Of a stretch of 64,000 nucleotides of DNA, positions 62,453 through 64,000 are shown piece by piece. The stretch's first letter is position 1. Each line of letters begins with the position of its first letter. This DNA comes from Flavobacterium luteolum (GTDB lineage: Bacteria; Bacteroidota; Bacteroidia; Flavobacteriales; Flavobacteriaceae): contig NZ_CP114286.1 in the NCBI RefSeq assembly GCF_027111275.1, positions 2,790,001 to 2,854,000 on the forward strand. Direction: 5' to 3'. Under the pieces are notes generated by a model that did not search any database, was not told the DNA's origin, and worked only from the letters and a program-made list of their open reading frames with translations. The position numbers and the translations under genes are program-made.

Positions 62453-64000
62453 ATGAACAAAGAGAGTAAAAGAAGAGAAGCGTTACTGTACCACGCAGAA
62501 CCAACTCCAGGAAAAATTCAGGTAGTTCCAACAAAAAAATATGCAACCCAGAGAGATTTATCATTGGCCTATTCGCCGGGAGTTGCAGAACCATGTTTAG
62601 AAATCGCAGCAAACAAAGAAGACGTTTATAAATATACAGCAAAAGGAAATTTAGTAGCCGTAATTTCAAACGGTACAGCTGTTTTAGGACTTGGAAATAT
62701 TGGTCCAGAGGCAGGAAAACCTGTAATGGAAGGAAAAGGTTTATTGTTTAAAATTTTCTCAGACATTGATGTTTTTGATATCGAAATTGATACCGAAAAT
62801 GTTGAAGAATTTATTCAGACTGTAAAAAATATTGCTCCAACTTTTGGAGGTATTAATCTTGAAGATATCAAAGCTCCAGAATCTTTTGAAATCGAAAGAA
62901 GATTGATCGAAGAATTGGATATTCCTGTAATGCACGACGACCAGCACGGAACAGCAATTATCTCTTCTGCAGCTTTAATCAATGCACTTGAATTGGCAGG
63001 AAAAAAAGCAGAAGATGTAAAAGTAGTAGTATCTGGAGCAGGATCGGCAGCAATTGCTTGTACAGATTTATACGTTTTACTTGGAGTAAAAGTTGAAAAC
63101 GTTTTAATGTACAACAGTAAAGGACTTTTAACTAAAGATAATCCTGCACTTTCAGATTTACAATTAAAATATGCTATTGACGGAGCTAAAATTCCTTTAG
63201 AAGAAGCAGTAAAAGGTGCTGACGTTTTCATTGGATTATCTTCTGGAGATATTCTTTCGCCAGAAATGTTATTAACAATGGCAAAAAATCCGATCGTTTT
63301 TGCAATGGCAAATCCGAACCCGGAAATCGATTATAATTTGGCTGTACAAACTCGTAAAGATGTTATTATGGCTACTGGGCGTTCAGATTTTCCTAATCAG
63401 GTAAATAACGTATTAGGTTTCCCTTATATTTTTAGAGGAGCATTAGACGTTAGAGCGACAAAAATCAACGAAGAAATGAAAATGGCGGCTGTAAAAGCTT
63501 TAGCTATTTTGGCAAAAGAACCAGTTCCAGAGCAGGTAAACGTAGCTTACGGTGCAATGAAACTTGGATTTGGACAAGAATATATCATTCCTAAACCTTT
63601 CGATCCTAGATTGATCACTGTTGTAGCTCCTGCAGTTGCAAAAGCAGCAATGGAATCTGGAGTAGCAAAAAATCCTATTACAGACTGGGCAGCTTATGAA
63701 GATCACCTTCGTGAGCGTATGGGTAATGATAACAAAATGGTGCGTTTGATTACAAACCGTGCAAAATTAGATCCAAAGAAAATTGTTTTTGCTGAAGCAG
63801 ATCAATTAAACGTTTTAAAAGCAGCTCAAATTGTTTATGAAGACGGAATTGGATTCCCAGTTTTATTAGGAAACAAAGAAGTGATTTTAGAATTAAAAGC
63901 AGAACTTGGTTTTGATGCTGATCTTGAAATCATTGATCCTAAAACAGATGAAGAAACTGAAAGACGTAACAGATTTGCTAAATCATTTTGGGAAGCAAGA
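62453..64000 (+). CDS. maeB: malic enzyme/phosphotransacetylase-domain fusion, 3' end outside window
   Basis: The first 516 codons of an MaeB-type malic enzyme; no stop before the window edge. The N-terminal malic domain has YSPGVAEPC and the metal-binding HDDQHGTAI. The NADP domain has [16 protein letters not shown]. From about residue 430 the phosphotransacetylase-like domain begins ([21 protein letters not shown]), as in all MaeB enzymes of about 760 residues, so roughly a third is missing. It decarboxylates malate to pyruvate with NADPH; the second domain is usually regulatory. It lies alone behind its own promoter. Confidence 0.95.
   Translation, partial: MNKESKRREALLYHAEPTPGKIQVVPTKKYATQRDLSLAYSPGVAEPCLEIAANKEDVYKYTAKGNLVAVISNGTAVLGLGNIGPEAGKPVMEGKGLLFKIFSDIDVFDIEIDTENVEEFIQTVKNIAPTFGGINLEDIKAPESFEIERRLIEELDIPVMHDDQHGTAIISSAALINALELAGKKAEDVKVVVSGAGSAAIACTDLYVLLGVKVENVLMYNSKGLLTKDNPALSDLQLKYAIDGAKIPLEEAVKGADVFIGLSSGDILSPEMLLTMAKNPIVFAMANPNPEIDYNLAVQTRKDVIMATGRSDFPNQVNNVLGFPYIFRGALDVRATKINEEMKMAAVKALAILAKEPVPEQVNVAYGAMKLGFGQEYIIPKPFDPRLITVVAPAVAKAAMESGVAKNPITDWAAYEDHLRERMGNDNKMVRLITNRAKLDPKKIVFAEADQLNVLKAAQIVYEDGIGFPVLLGNKEVILELKAELGFDADLEIIDPKTDEETERRNRFAKSFWEAR

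Overview
The window looks like chromosomal DNA of a Flavobacterium-type member of the Bacteroidota. The evidence is low G+C, promoters of the Bacteroidota form (TTTG, about 19 bases, then TAnnTTTG), few Shine-Dalgarno sites, an alternative complex III (actABCDEF) joined to cytochrome oxidase genes, and a type IX secretion (T9SS) cassette made of a giant adhesin with a gliding-motility-type C-terminal domain, a PorP/SprF-like protein and an OmpA-like protein. There is no prophage, CRISPR array, rRNA operon or intact insertion sequence. Species cannot be fixed from the sequence alone.

Layout. 0.1-9.3 kb: an M3 peptidase; translation genes on the minus strand (tsf, rpsB, rpsI, rplM) with structured leaders; a pair of Tat-exported ferritin-like proteins; a LacI-type regulator; a secreted protein of unknown role. 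9.4-18 kb: polA; a two-component system flanked by three paralogous Lys/Ala-rich secreted peptides, two of whose promoters share the same 11-bp direct repeat; a membrane metallophosphoesterase; a thioredoxin-fold protein without active-site cysteines; a polysaccharide deacetylase. 18-25.4 kb: a DUF2723 membrane protein, two tandem tRNA-Gln units, an AraC regulator, an aldehyde dehydrogenase and a tandem universal stress protein. 25.5-31.4 kb: rimP-nusA-infB behind an attenuator-like hairpin, a decayed DUF4920 gene and a SPOR protein.

31.5-43.1 kb is one respiratory operon: actA-F for quinol oxidation, then cytochrome oxidase subunits II and I, with a promoter at the front and a strong terminator at the end. 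43.1-46.4 kb holds ruvB (probably leaderless), a cytochrome P450 and queG, tightly spaced. 46.9-60.8 kb is the T9SS cassette. Its 3,614-residue adhesin carries three blocks of near-identical tandem repeats (240, 288 and 603 bp periods). 60.8-64 kb has a small unknown protein, a 700-base gene-free stretch full of palindromes and short hairpins, a two-CBS protein and the start of a malic enzyme/phosphotransacetylase fusion cut by the window edge.

Most promising for a second look are the secreted-peptide/two-component locus with its shared promoter repeat, the rimP attenuator, the repeat architecture of the adhesin with 15 Cys-tagged modules, the palindrome-rich gap at 61.2-61.7 kb and the cysteine-free thioredoxin. 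No wholly unfamiliar multi-gene system was seen.
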